Below are positions 38,707 through 48,620 of a stretch of DNA of 64,000 bases, piece by piece. This DNA comes from CAVSJR01 sp963728285 (GTDB lineage Bacteria; Actinomycetota; UBA4738; HRBIN12): positions 595,927-659,926 of the forward strand of contig CAVSJR010000005.1 of NCBI GenBank assembly GCA_963728285.1, written 5' to 3'. The notes under the pieces were generated by a model that saw nothing but the letters and a program-made list of their open reading frames with translations, had not been told where the DNA came from and did no database searches. The translations under genes were made by a program, and so were the position numbers. Each line of letters starts with the position of its first letter. Positions within the stretch are counted from its first letter, which is position 1.

Positions 38707-39183
38707 TCACGCCCCATCTGTAGGCTCCTTGGGAACCAGATCATTGGGGAAGAAGACGATCAGGGTATCGTCCGAGGGGCGGGGAACGTTGTCGTAGTAG
38801 ATCTCGCCCCGCGTGTAGTCGATGACCTTGAGCCGGAGACCGAAGTCCCCGTCGTCGTAGACGTTGAACCACATGTCTGGTCCCTTGTGGTCGTTCGTGT
38901 AGTTGACGAGGAACTGAAGCAGGTAGTCGTTGCGAACGCCACGCGGGAACAAGGCGAGGTCGCCATACGTGAAGTCCTCGTAGGACTCGATGCTCATGCT
39001 GCTCCAGCCCGAGGCGTCGTCCGTACCGAAGGCCTCGAACTTGGCCGTCTTGATGTCGATGGGCAACGTCGCGTCCGCGTCGGCGGCATCCTCCACGACG
39101 ACCAGCCCGGTCGGTGAGTCCGCCAGAGCCGTCCCAGGCAGGCCGACGAGGACGACAACGAGTGCCAGCAGGACCTTCTTCAT
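38707..39183 (-). CDS. secreted hypothetical protein, paralogue of the one at 27185-27748
   Basis: The 158-residue protein has a signal peptide (1-21, ending TALA). It shares with the gene at 27185 the landmarks PIDIKTAKFEAF, SMSIESYEDF, NYTNDHKG and RPSDDTLIVFFPND, in the same order. Both are probably single beta-rich extracellular domains. No cysteines or catalytic motif are conserved between them. The gene stands alone, with no close same-strand neighbour. Confidence 0.65.
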   Translation of the reverse strand: MKKVLLALVVVLVGLPGTALADSPTGLVVVEDAADADATLPIDIKTAKFEAFGTDDASGWSSMSIESYEDFTYGDLALFPRGVRNDYLLQFLVNYTNDHKGPDMWFNVYDDGDFGLRLKVIDYTRGEIYYDNVPRPSDDTLIVFFPNDLVPKEPTDGA

Positions 39184-39437
39184 CCTTGACTCCGATTCTT
39201 GAAGGGGGCGCCATCCTATGGGAGAGCTCCTGAGGACGAAAGAGGCGTTCGGCCAGATCGCTCGATCTCATGCACTCCCGCATCGTCGAGTACCTAGGCG
39301 TTCGCGAACGCGGCGTAGCCGTCGCGCGCCGCTACACCAACCGAGAGCGGGGAAACGGCGGCGAGGCCGGCGCCGATCCTGGCCCCTGATGCCTCGGCGA
39401 TCCGCGCGTACGTCGGCGGCCCATCTAGGATGTCGAC

Positions 39438-40397
39438 GTGGGGAAGGTTCCCTCCAAGGAGGAGCTCGAGGCCGCGCACTGCTGGGAGGAGGACGACCGG
39501 GTGCCGCGGCGACCGGAGATGACCGACTTTCGTCGACGGCTGCGCTACCACCAGTCGCAGTGGCGAGAGGCGCAGGGGCACCCGATCGGGTCGCAGCCGA
39601 TCGCACCAAAGCCCAACGACCGGGCGGTACGGCTCGTCGGGAGTCGCCTCCCGCTCGCCTACGCAACCGAGACCGGCGCGAACTTCCTCACCGCCGGGGC
39701 GCTCGAGGCGGTGAGAGGCCGAACGTCCACCGTCGAGCCTCACCAGAGCTTCGACCACCAGCGACTGTGGGCAGACCTCCTGTGGTCGCCCACGATGTGC
39801 TTCAACCTGTTCGGCGACCTCGCGGGCGACCGAGAGCTCGCCGACCGAGCCGTCCACACCTGGTGGCCGGATGCGCGCGGCACCGTGCGCGACGTCCGCT
39901 TCGCACACTCACCCGGTCGTTTCGATCCGGCCTACCTCAACAGCCTCCGCGCGTTCGACGCGGCGTTCGTGCTCGACCTCGGCGATGGGACGCAGGGGAT
40001 CGTCGGCGTCGACATCGAGTACCACGAGCGAGCCAAGCCGGAGACACCGAAGCCGGAGAACCTCCGGCGGTATCTCGAGGTCGCGGAGAAGTCGGGCGTC
40101 TTTGGGACGGGAGCGATCGACGCGGTCAAGGGGAGGAGTGATCTCGCCGTGATGTGGCTCGAGCATCTCTTGCTGCTGTCGATGCTCCAGCATGCGAGCG
40201 GCACGTGGGCGTGGGGCCGCTACGTCGTCGTCCACCCCGCCGGCAACACCGACTACGCCGACGCGTGCAGCCGCTACCGGGCGCTCCTCGTGGACCAGTC
40301 GACGTTCTCCTCGATGACCGTCGAGGAGCTCCTCGACGCCGATGTCCTCCCGTCGCGCTCAGCTGCCGCACTGCGCAAGCGGTACCTTCCCCGCTGA
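39438..40397 (+). CDS. PD-(D/E)XK nuclease-like protein (PGN_0703-type)
   Basis: The 319-residue protein has the family's core: MCFNLFGDLAGD, then HSPGRFDPAYLNSLRAFDAAF with the Asp of the PD motif, and GIVGVDIEYHERAKPETPKP. The last replaces the usual (D/E)-x-K strand, followed by a C-terminal helix region. Proteins of this group are annotated as putative restriction endonucleases. The normally invariant Lys of ExK is Glu here (D-I-E), so nuclease activity is doubtful. No methyltransferase or specificity subunit is adjacent. The start is GTG 39438. Confidence 0.6.
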   Translation: MGKVPSKEELEAAHCWEEDDRVPRRPEMTDFRRRLRYHQSQWREAQGHPIGSQPIAPKPNDRAVRLVGSRLPLAYATETGANFLTAGALEAVRGRTSTVEPHQSFDHQRLWADLLWSPTMCFNLFGDLAGDRELADRAVHTWWPDARGTVRDVRFAHSPGRFDPAYLNSLRAFDAAFVLDLGDGTQGIVGVDIEYHERAKPETPKPENLRRYLEVAEKSGVFGTGAIDAVKGRSDLAVMWLEHLLLLSMLQHASGTWAWGRYVVVHPAGNTDYADACSRYRALLVDQSTFSSMTVEELLDADVLPSRSAAALRKRYLPR

Positions 40398-40731
40398 CGC
40401 TTGCTCGTGCAAGCCCCGACCGACCTGGGCGGCCGCCGCAAGGCGGGATCAGTCGAAGATACTGGCGCTGATAACGCCCAGGCGGTCGTTCGCCACCGCC
40501 TTGTTGGCTACGTCCGGAACGCCCTCCCCGCGAGGCGTGCATCGGCCGAACGTCGATCGCCGCGGCGTGGAATGGCGAGGGGAGTGGAGGGCGGCTGCCG
40601 GCGGGGGACACACGCGGCACCTTTTGGTGATTCGGAGGGCTGGATGCATTGACCTCGTCCTGGATGCACTAGCGCGAGATGTGGAGACCTTCGAGCGGCC
40701 GTGCCGCGCCACCCGATGAGATCGTGCGGCA
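40398..40731. other. intergenic stretch
   Basis: About 330 bases between two converging genes. Minus-strand frames are rich in Arg and Ser and look non-coding. No terminator hairpin of convincing strength was seen. Confidence 0.5.
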
Positions 40732-41613
40732 TCATACGACGGTTCCGGCTACCGGATGAGGGAGCGTGATGCTCCGCACCGTCTTGACCAGCTTCATGGT
40801 GATCCCAAAGAGCAGCAGCGACAGCACCGTTACGGCGGTGGCTGCGACGTTCAGCCTCGGCGACCCGCCTTGTTCCCCAGGGCTCCCGTACAGCAACATC
40901 GTGACGGTGGCGCTATCGGGGTTTCCCACCGAGTTCACGACGACGAAGTCCTCAAGCGAGCGAGCAAACACGAGGATCAACGCTCCCCACAGGAACGGAG
41001 CGATCTGAGGCAGCAGCGCGCGACGGACGGCTTCGATCGGGGACGCCCCCAGATCCATCGCCATCTCCTCCTGCGACCGATCGGTCAGGAGCGTTCCGGC
41101 CCGCACGACGATGAACGCGAGCGGTATCTGGAGTGTCGTGAGCGCCAGGATCTGCGCCTTGGTCCCGAACCATCCGAAGTTCTCATCGAACAAGCTACGC
41201 GAGACGCTGGTGAGCAAGAGGTAGAACATGACGCCGAGGACGATCTCTGGAATGGCGAAGGCCAGAACCATCGTCGCACTCGCTGCGGACGATGCCCGGC
41301 CCCGCCACCGATCGACGCCGACGGCGACACCAGCGCCCAACGGCACCGCGATGAGCGTCGCAGCAATCGCGAGGGTGAACGTCTGGATGATGGCGAGCTG
41401 AGTCCCCGACCTCAGCAACGCCGAACGCCTCCCGATCCACCACTTTGTCGTGAATCCGTCCCAGACGTTGACGCCGGGTCCGAGGTTGAAGGAGAAGGCC
41501 ATCGCCGTGATGATCGGCGCGAGCGACCAGACGAGGTAGAGGACGGTGACGATCGCGAGGAGCACAGGAGGACGCGATGGCCCGCGATGTCCGAGTCTCT
41601 TCAGAACTCTCAT
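40732..41613 (-). CDS. ABC transporter permease, PotC/spermidine-putrescine type
   Basis: From ATG 41613 the product has 293 residues. About six membrane segments and the EAA loop (MDLGASPIEAVRRALLPQIAP) mark a BPD_transp_1 permease that contacts an ATPase subunit. The best fit is the second permease (PotC-like) of polyamine or related uptake systems. The other components (binding protein, ATPase, first permease) are not in the window, although they normally sit together. The gene may be a remnant of an operon or part of a dispersed system. Confidence 0.75.
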   Translation of the reverse strand: MRVLKRLGHRGPSRPPVLLAIVTVLYLVWSLAPIITAMAFSFNLGPGVNVWDGFTTKWWIGRRSALLRSGTQLAIIQTFTLAIAATLIAVPLGAGVAVGVDRWRGRASSAASATMVLAFAIPEIVLGVMFYLLLTSVSRSLFDENFGWFGTKAQILALTTLQIPLAFIVVRAGTLLTDRSQEEMAMDLGASPIEAVRRALLPQIAPFLWGALILVFARSLEDFVVVNSVGNPDSATVTMLLYGSPGEQGGSPRLNVAATAVTVLSLLLFGITMKLVKTVRSITLPHPVAGTVV

Positions 41614-41720
41614 GCGGCTCCCGGCCGCGTCGATGCGATCGGCGCAGACCGCCCTCAGGAGCATCCGTCATCTGTCGCCGCCCGTGCACGTCGAGTCCGA
41701 GGTAGTTTGGCGACACCCTC

Positions 41721-42728
41721 TTGTCCACGGCTCGGCTGAAGCTGCATGGTAACCCTCGCCTTGCGGACGTGGAGCTGGTGAGCCGGGGTCGCGATTCTCG
41801 GGTCTTCAGAGCGCCTCGGAAGCCCCCGTGTGAACCAGAAAGGTTCCGGAAAGGAGCAGGGAAACTGGCCGAGCGCCTGATCGAAGCGAACGGCGTCGAG
41901 CTGTGCGCCGAGGCCTTCGGTGATCCGGCCGACCCGCCGATCCTCCTCATCATGGGCATCGGCGGGTCGATGCTCTGGTGGGAGGAGGGCTTCTGCCGGA
42001 TGCTCGCCGACGGCCGGCGATACGTGATCCGCTACGACCATCGCGACACCGGCCGATCGGTCGCCTACGAGCCGGGACGCCCCGGGTACACGGGCGCCGA
42101 CCTCGTGGCCGACGCCGCGGGCGTGCTCGACGCCTACGGCATCCCGGCCGCGCACGTGGTCGGCGTCTCGGCGGGCGCGGCCTTCGCACAGCTGCTCGCG
42201 CTCGACTTCCCTGATCGGGTGCTCTCGCTCGTCCTCATCAGTTCCTCTCCCGCAGTCCCCGGTGAGCGCGAGCTCCCGCCGCCGACCGAGGAGTTCGTGC
42301 GATTCGCGACCACGGCGGAGGCGGACTGGTCGGATGCCGAGTCGGTGATCGAGTACCTGGTGAACTACTCCCGAGTGCTCGCGGGAGGCCAACGGACGTT
42401 CGACGAGGCGGCAGCCCGCGATCTGGCACGTCGCGACGTCGAGCGGGCGCACGACGTCGCGGCCGCTCAGAACCACGACCTGATCCGGGACGACGGGCAA
42501 CCTCACGAGCCCCTGGCCTCGATCCACGTGCCGACGCTCGTGATCCACGGCGCCGCGGATCCGATGTTCCCCCTCGAGCACGGCGAGGCGCTGGCCGACG
42601 AGATCCCCGGTGCGAGGCTGTTGACGCTCGAAGGGGCCGGTCACGGGGTCGATCGAGCCGACTGGGAGACGATCGTCCTCGCGATCGTCAAGCACACGGC
42701 CCATGGCGATCAGACACGCGGAGGATGA
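41721..42728 (+). CDS. alpha/beta hydrolase
   Basis: Homology begins around residue 50 (LAERLIEANGVELCAEAFGD), so the real start is probably near 41868, where AAGGAGCAGGGAAA precedes a CTG. The motif set is MGIGGSMLWWEE (oxyanion region), VVGVSAGAAFAQLL (nucleophile Ser), VIHGAADPMF (Asp) and GAGHGVDRAD (His). The family includes epoxide hydrolases, esterases and haloperoxidase-like enzymes; no substrate can be proposed. It converges with the NB-ARC gene downstream. Confidence 0.78.
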   Translation: MSTARLKLHGNPRLADVELVSRGRDSRVFRAPRKPPCEPERFRKGAGKLAERLIEANGVELCAEAFGDPADPPILLIMGIGGSMLWWEEGFCRMLADGRRYVIRYDHRDTGRSVAYEPGRPGYTGADLVADAAGVLDAYGIPAAHVVGVSAGAAFAQLLALDFPDRVLSLVLISSSPAVPGERELPPPTEEFVRFATTAEADWSDAESVIEYLVNYSRVLAGGQRTFDEAAARDLARRDVERAHDVAAAQNHDLIRDDGQPHEPLASIHVPTLVIHGAADPMFPLEHGEALADEIPGARLLTLEGAGHGVDRADWETIVLAIVKHTAHGDQTRGG

Positions 42729-42764
42729 CCCCTCGGAATCGCCGGTCCTGACGTGTCGTTCGCC

Positions 42765-45474
42765 TCACGGGTCCTGGCTTCGCGCGAGCGCGATGGCCGC
42801 CTCTGGAGTCAAGGCTCGTCCTTCGGTCCACAGCTCGTCGATCCGTTCGCGCGGCAACATTCCCTCGACCAGCTCGAGAGGATCTTCCATCCCGACGATC
42901 GCCCTCGGCGCCTCCCCGCCGGCCTGCTCCTTCATGCGGGCCGCGGCGCCCGCCAGGCGGATCCCGCGGCCGGGGTCCCCCTGCCGGATCGCCAGCACCG
43001 CCATGCCCTCGACGGCGACGGCGTTCCAACCCGCTCGCGCCCAGCACCTCGGATCGGTCGAGGGACTGGAGCATGAGCGACCTGGCATCGCTCGTAGTCG
43101 CCGCGTCTCAGGGCCACGGCGGCGAGCTGTCCGGAGGTCCATGTGACCCCCCACTCGTCGCCCGCGTCCATGAACGTACGCCAGCGCGGCTTCGGTGAGC
43201 GCCGCGCCCGCATCGAGGTCGCCCTCCTGCAGCGAGATGAGCCCGAGTGCCGCCTTCGCGTGCGCCTGCCGGACGACGTCGCCGAGGTCCCCTTGGATGT
43301 GGATGGTCTCCTCCAAGAGCTCCCTGGCCGGTCCGAACTCGTGGGCGAGCAGATGGGCGAAGGCAAGGTTGTACTCGCCCTCGGCCTCGCCTCTGCGATC
43401 CCCGAGTTCGCGGTAGATGGCAAGGCTCTCCTCGTACGCCCTGCGGAGCTGTCTCCCGGTCGCTGGTGAAGTAGGCGAGGCTTCCCTCCGCCCCGAGCGC
43501 CTTTGCTCGAGCGGTCGTCCGCGCCTGCGCCGCGGGAACGACGAGGAGCTCGTCGACCCACCGACGGCCTTCGGCCAAGTGGCTCCGGACCTGCCAGAAG
43601 CGCCACAGCGCCCCGGCGATGCGAAGCCCCGCCTCCGCCTCTCCGCTGTCGATCGACCATCGGAGGGCGGCTCGGATGTTGTCGTGCTCCTCCTCGAGGC
43701 GCTCGAGCCACGTGCTCGTGCACGGTCAGGAGCTCCGGTTCCGCCGCCTCGGCCATCGCCACGACGTACCACGCGTGCCGGCGTCGTACCTCGTCTCCCT
43801 CCGGGGATTCGTCGAGCCGCTCCCTGCCGAACTCCCGGATCGTCTCGAGCGACCGGAACCGGACCCGGCCATCCATGGTCTCCACCCGCGTCACCAAGCT
43901 GTTGTCGACGAGCGCCGCCAGCCCGTCGAGGAGGCTCAGGTTCAGTCCCTGGGAACAGACCGCCTCCGCCGCCTCCAGCGAGAAGCCGCCGGCGAAGACC
44001 GAGATCCGCGCGAACACGCGGCGCTGCTCGTCGTCGAGCAGATCGTGGCTCCACCCGATGGCGGCACGAAGGGTCTGTTGTCGCTCGGGAAGGTCCCGCG
44101 AGTCACTCTCGAGCAATGAGAGTCGTTGCTCGAGCCGGTCGAGGAGTCCCTGCGGGCTGAGCAGGTTCACCCGACTCGCGGCCAGCTCAATGGCGAGCGG
44201 CAGGCCGTCGAGTCGCGCGACGATCCCGGCGACCGCGGCGGCGTTGCGATCGTCGAGCACGAAATCGTGCCGCACGGCGGCGGCCCGTTCGACGAAGAGC
44301 GCCACCGACTCACAGGTCGTCAGTGCTTCGAGGGACGGTGTCGCCGGGTCGGGGAGCGGGAGCGGTCCGACCAGGTAGTCGTGCTCGCCGGCGAGGTGCA
44401 GCGGCATGCGGCTCGTGGCGAGGACCGTCAGCCGCGGGGCCGCATCCATCAGCCTGCCCACGGCGGGCGCCGCCTCGACGACCTGTTCGACGTTGTCCAG
44501 GACGAGGAGAAGCGTCCGATCCCGCAGGTGTCGGGCCAGCGTGTCGAGCAGGTCCGTGTTGGGATCCTCGCGCACGCCGAGCGACGCCGCGATGCCCGAG
44601 AGGACGAGACGGGGATCCGTCGTTGCGCTCAGGTCGACGACGTACACCCCGTCCTCGAATCGATCGAGCTGTTCGGCGGCGACCCGGAGCGCGAGGCGCG
44701 TCTTGCCCGTGCCTCCGGGTCCGGTCAGGGTGAGGAGCCTGGTCCGCGTGAGCAGGTCGCCGATCTCGGTGAGCTCTCGCTCGCGCCCGACGAAGGACGT
44801 TCGCGGTGGCGGAAGGTTGGTCGCGCCGTGACTCGAGGGTGCGGATCGCCGGGAACTCGGCCGGGAGACCTTGGATGACGAGGTCGAAGAGCGGCTGCTG
44901 CTCCTCGAAGTCCTTGAGGCCGTGGCGGCCGAGATTGCGCACGGAGACGCCCTCGGGGAGCTCCGCCTCGACGAGAGCCCGGGTGGTGTCGGAGATGAGG
45001 ACCTGACCACCGTGTCCGGCCGAGGCGATCCTGGCGGCCCGGTTGACGTCCACGCCGATGTAGTCGTCGCCGCCGAGGGATCCCTCGCCCGTGTGCAATC
45101 CCATTCGGACCCGGAGCGAGCCGCCGTGCGGCCACTCCGTCCCGGCCAGGGCACGCTGTGCCCGCACCGCCGCCAGCACAGCCGTGCTTCGCGGTCCGGA
45201 ACACCGCGAAGAAGGCGTCTCCCTCCGTCCGGACCTCTCGACCGTCCTCCGATTCGAGGGCCTCCCGCACGATCTGGGCGTGAAGATCCTGGACCGCTCG
45301 ATAGTCATCGCCGAGCTCCTGGAGGAGTCGCGTGGAGCCCTCGATGTCGGTGAACAGGAACGTGATCGTTCCCGTGGGCAGGTCGGACACGCCTGGCCTC
45401 CGTGAGGTCGATTCGGGCGATTCTAGTTCGGACTTCGATCTCTTCCGTGTCCCGGCGCCATCCGACGAGCTCAT
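42765..45474 (-). pseudogene. class III cyclase / NB-ARC ATPase / TPR regulator (frameshifted)
   Basis: Reading frames join into one protein of about 900 residues. The cyclase domain has FLFTDIEGST and VRTEGDAFFAVF, and RAARIASAGHGGQVLI in the next frame. Then come a STAND/NB-ARC ATPase (FVGRERELTEIGDLL; Walker A LTGPGGTGKTRL; Walker B LLLVLDNVEQV; GLPLAIELAASR) and TPR-like helices (RRAYEESLAIYRELGDR, ARELLEETI) to TGA at 42765. At least four indels break it, between about 45190 and 43100. It would be a signal-sensing ATPase regulator. Whether the breaks are real or sequencing errors cannot be decided here. Confidence 0.8.
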
Positions 45475-45669
45475 CTACGGGCCAACGTCTCCATCAGGCT
45501 CGTCGTTCGGGGGACTGATGTTCGGGAGGTGGTCGGCCCACGGCCTCCCGCAGACACAGGCCGAGTACCGCAGTTCGGACGGCACGTCCTCCCAGCGTGC
45601 GTATGAGCGTCGCCAACGCCGCTCGTCCGCCGCCGTCCATGGGGCCGGCTCGTATGCGTGGTCGGTCAT
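45475..45669 (-). CDS. small hypothetical protein with CxCG motif
   Basis: The 64-residue protein has WTAADERRWRRSYARW and ACVCGRPWADH, a compact Trp- and Cys-rich sequence. Its stop (45477-45475) directly abuts the start of the cyclase-ATPase gene, with no gap, so it is probably the first cistron of that operon. AAGGACG precedes the ATG. Possibly a metal-binding accessory protein; no family recognised. Confidence 0.5.
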   Translation of the reverse strand: MTDHAYEPAPWTAADERRWRRSYARWEDVPSELRYSACVCGRPWADHLPNISPPNDEPDGDVGP

Positions 45670-45975
45670 CGTGTACGTCCTTCGTAACTGGATGATTCAG
45701 CTCTGGCAGGTCGAGTGCCGGTGATCGGGCGCGGCTGGGAAGCGGTGGCGGCGGTGGTGCGATCGACGGGTCCGACGGGCCGAGCGTGAGCGACAGATTA
45801 GAGCCAAGATTGCGAGCCGAGGAGCCCTCGAAGAGGACGAGAGGTCGGCTGACCTTGACGAGACGAAATATGAAGAGCTCCCCGGTAAAATGGTGCGCAA
45901 GTGACAAGTATCCAGGGCAGCGGCGCCAGGCCACGTGCGCGGCGTGGGGATGGTGACAGCCAGGGAGTCAGCGGC

Positions 45976-46722
45976 ATGTCCAGCGCGCAGTTGTATGACA
46001 CCATCGGAGCCGCTTACACGGTGACGCGGCGCACCGAGCCGCGGATCGCCGCAAGGGTCTGGGCTGCGCTCGGCGATGCGCGGACGGTATTGAATGTCGG
46101 GGCTGGCACCGGCTCCTACGAGCCCCCCGGCCGTGACGTAACCGCGGTGGAACCGTCGGCGCTCATGCGTGCGCAGCGTCCCGCAGGCGCAGCGCCGTGC
46201 GTGGCTGCTGTCGCGGAGAGCCTTCCGTTCGAGGACCAGTCCTTCGACGCCGCGATGGCTTTTACCACCGTTCATCACTGGCAGGACCCGATCGCGGGCC
46301 TGCGCGAGATGCGGCGCGTGGCTCGCCGCGTGGTGGTCTTCACGTTCGACTCCAGTGACACCGGATGGCGTCGTCGGTTCTGGCTTACTCGCGACTACCT
46401 GCCTGAGGTCGCTGACTTCAGCGTCGGCCGGCCTTCGCTGACCGAGCAGGCCCGCGCGATCGGAGCCCGCATGGAGCCGGTGCTCATTCCGTGGGACTGC
46501 GCTGACGGCTTCTTCGAGGCCTACTGGCGCCGGCCCGAGGCATACCTGGACGATCATGTTCGTCGCGGAGTATCGGTGTGGGCCAGAGTCGGGCCGGATG
46601 CCGAGCAGCGGGCAGTGCGCAGCCTCCGTGATGACCTTGTCTCAGGCCGGTGGGCCGAACGCAACCGCGACCTCGTCGCTCTCGATGCAGCGGAGCTTGG
46701 CCTTCGCCTGCTCGTAACCTGA
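45976..46722 (+). CDS. class I SAM-dependent methyltransferase
   Basis: From ATG 45976 the product has 248 residues. Motif I is VLNVGAGTGSYEP, followed by VTAVEPSALM, ESLPFEDQSFDAAMAF and TVHHWQDP, the standard order of Methyltransf_11 proteins. The C-terminal half (WRRRFWLTRDYLPE) is a helical lid. An earlier in-frame start at 45901 is possible but the preceding sequence looks non-coding. Substrate unknown. Confidence 0.82.
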   Translation: MSSAQLYDTIGAAYTVTRRTEPRIAARVWAALGDARTVLNVGAGTGSYEPPGRDVTAVEPSALMRAQRPAGAAPCVAAVAESLPFEDQSFDAAMAFTTVHHWQDPIAGLREMRRVARRVVVFTFDSSDTGWRRRFWLTRDYLPEVADFSVGRPSLTEQARAIGARMEPVLIPWDCADGFFEAYWRRPEAYLDDHVRRGVSVWARVGPDAEQRAVRSLRDDLVSGRWAERNRDLVALDAAELGLRLLVT

Positions 46723-46768
46723 ACCCCGCCGCAGACTGCCAGGTGGCGGCGCGACAGAGTGAGCGTTC

Positions 46769-47314
46769 GTGTTGCCCATGCTGAATGGCTTCTCCGACGA
46801 GCAGTCGTTGCCGAGTCTCATGACAGAGTTTGCCGTACCGGGCATGGGTGTGACGGTCGTCGAAGAGAGGCAGATCGAGTCTCGCGGATACGGGGTCACC
46901 CACACGGCGATGCGACACGTTCCCGAGGCGGCGACCGGCCATCATGAGGACGGCACTCCAGTTCCCGGCGGCTGGCATGTCTATCCGGAGATGGCAGCCG
47001 CTGGCCTTTGGACAACGTCCTCCGACCTTGCCCGAGTGATCATCGAAGTACAGCGAGCGTGGGCGGGATTAGACACGGCGATTCTGAGTCAACGCACGGC
47101 CCGGGAGATGCTATCCCCTCAATCGGGAGGGCCCGTTGGGATCGGGTTCTGGGTCGAGGAAGGGCACAGCGTCCGTTTCTTTCACGGGGGCGATAACGAT
47201 GGATTCAAGTGTTTGCTCACCGGGGGCGTCGAGGCGGGGACGGGAATGGTCATCATGACGAATGGACAACGGGGCGACGAACTGATCGACGAGGTCAGAT
47301 CCCGAATCGGCTGA
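46769..47314 (+). pseudogene. beta-lactamase-family serine hydrolase with internal deletion
   Basis: The N-terminal part is the beginning of a class C-like serine hydrolase (EFAVPGMGVTVVEERQIESRGYGVT). The sequence then jumps to the C-terminal region (HVYPEMAAAGLWTTSSDLAR, FFHGGDNDGFKCLL). The catalytic SxxK and YxN motifs, about 250 residues of a normal protein, are gone while the frame stays open. The product of about 181 residues cannot be catalytic. Starts at GTG 46769 or ATG 46778. Confidence 0.72.
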
Positions 47315-48021
47315 TGCGGTCACCGCCCGGCAGCCATCGTGTCAGGCGGAACTGACCGGCTTTTCCAGTCGAAGGAAGCCGTTGCCGCCCGGCCCACTCG
47401 CGCTCGAGTATCCGAACGGGCTCAATCTCTGCCCTCGGGCTGATGCGCAGGAAGCTCCGCTCGTCGTGTCGATAGTGTGGGTTCAAGATGCCCTCGACGG
47501 GCCCCACTCGATTCGATGCTCCGGGCCGCGCCTGGCGCCGCTCGCGATGCCAACTGGGCTCGGCTCCTCGTAGGGCCGCCCTTCGATCAACGCGAAGCCG
47601 CCGCAGTCAAGCACCCGCCACATCTCCACGATCGTCCGTGTCTGTTCGGCCTCGTCCAACAACTCGTTGAAGGCGGACCACAAGCAGATGACCGCGTCGA
47701 CCGATTTCGCCGCATACGGCAAGGTCGTCATCGAGGCGACCGTCAGGCCGACGACAAGTCCTTCGGCATCTGCCGCGGCCCGCGCCGGCTCGATCATGCC
47801 TGGTGAGAGGTCGAGTCCATGAACTGCATGCCCGCCCGAGCGAGCGGCAAGGTGACGCGCCCATAGCCACAGCCGACATCAAGCACACGCCCGTGCTCCG
47901 GGAGCATCTCGATGAGTGCGCCGACGATCTCCTTGTCCCACTCGGGCCGCGTCCGGTTGGCGAGCCCGTCTGCGCCCAACTGAGCATAGAAGGAGCGGCT
48001 CAGGTCCTCCGAGCTTGACAC
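47295..48021 (-). CDS. SAM-dependent methyltransferase (frameshifted)
   Basis: Start ATG 48021. The N-terminal part includes motif I (GRVLDVGCGYGRVTLPLA), then a one-base deletion near 47835 leads to HAVHGLDLSPGMIEPARAA and SVDAVICLWSAFNELL. A second deletion near 47515 leads to EGILNPHYRHDERSF and a family-like end. The corrected protein is about 240 residues. It runs into the 3' end of the beta-lactamase fragment, converging with it by 20 bp. Confidence 0.7.
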
Positions 48022-48063
48022 CCTCAGAGTCCGCGCTTTCGGGTCACGGACGTCATGTGCGTG

Positions 48064-48429
48064 CTATCTCCGGAGCTCATGGACCGCTTCTTGCGGAACC
48101 GCCGACAACAGGAAGCGACCGAGGCGCTTGGTCTCGTCGTCGGAAAGACTCATCGCACAGACCGGGCGATCATCCGGCCAGATCGAGAAGCGGGCGTGGT
48201 GCCCGGGCACGTGAACCGACCCTTCAGGCGAGGAGATCTCGATGTCCCGGAGGTAGTGGCTGGCACGCAAGACGGGGGCCGGAGGATCGCTCGGATGGGT
48301 CGGAATGCCCAAGAACATCTGGGTGACCTTTGGCGTCTCCTCCGTCAGCTCGAGGGGCAGCCACGTCCCACAGGCAATGCAGTACCGGTGCGTGGCGGGT
48401 TGGTGAAGGCCGCACTCTGGGCAATACAC
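48064..48429 (-). CDS. zinc-ribbon domain protein
   Basis: From GTG 48429 (strong AAAGGAGGG six bases upstream) the product has 121 residues. It begins CPECGLHQPATHRYCIACG, a four-cysteine zinc ribbon of the type often fused to other domains. The rest contains DIEISSPEGSVHVPGH and IWPDDRPVCAM, beta-rich and of unknown function. An upstream ATG at 48468 would add 13 residues; the strong ribosome-binding site favours the GTG. Confidence 0.6.
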   Translation of the reverse strand: MYCPECGLHQPATHRYCIACGTWLPLELTEETPKVTQMFLGIPTHPSDPPAPVLRASHYLRDIEISSPEGSVHVPGHHARFSIWPDDRPVCAMSLSDDETKRLGRFLLSAVPQEAVHELRR

Positions 48430-48620
48430 GTCGCCCTCCTTTGCCCGGTGGAGTTCATTCTGCCGCATGAGGTGGACAGCCAGCAATGGCCGGGCGGGTG
48501 CCGCTACGTGTCGGCCGTCGGCCACGACTTGACTGCGCGAAGACGAGCGGCGCTGCGTGAGCCGACGCGATCGATCAGGCGGCTACCGACCCTGCGCTGT
48601 AACGGCCGCGCCCCACGCCG

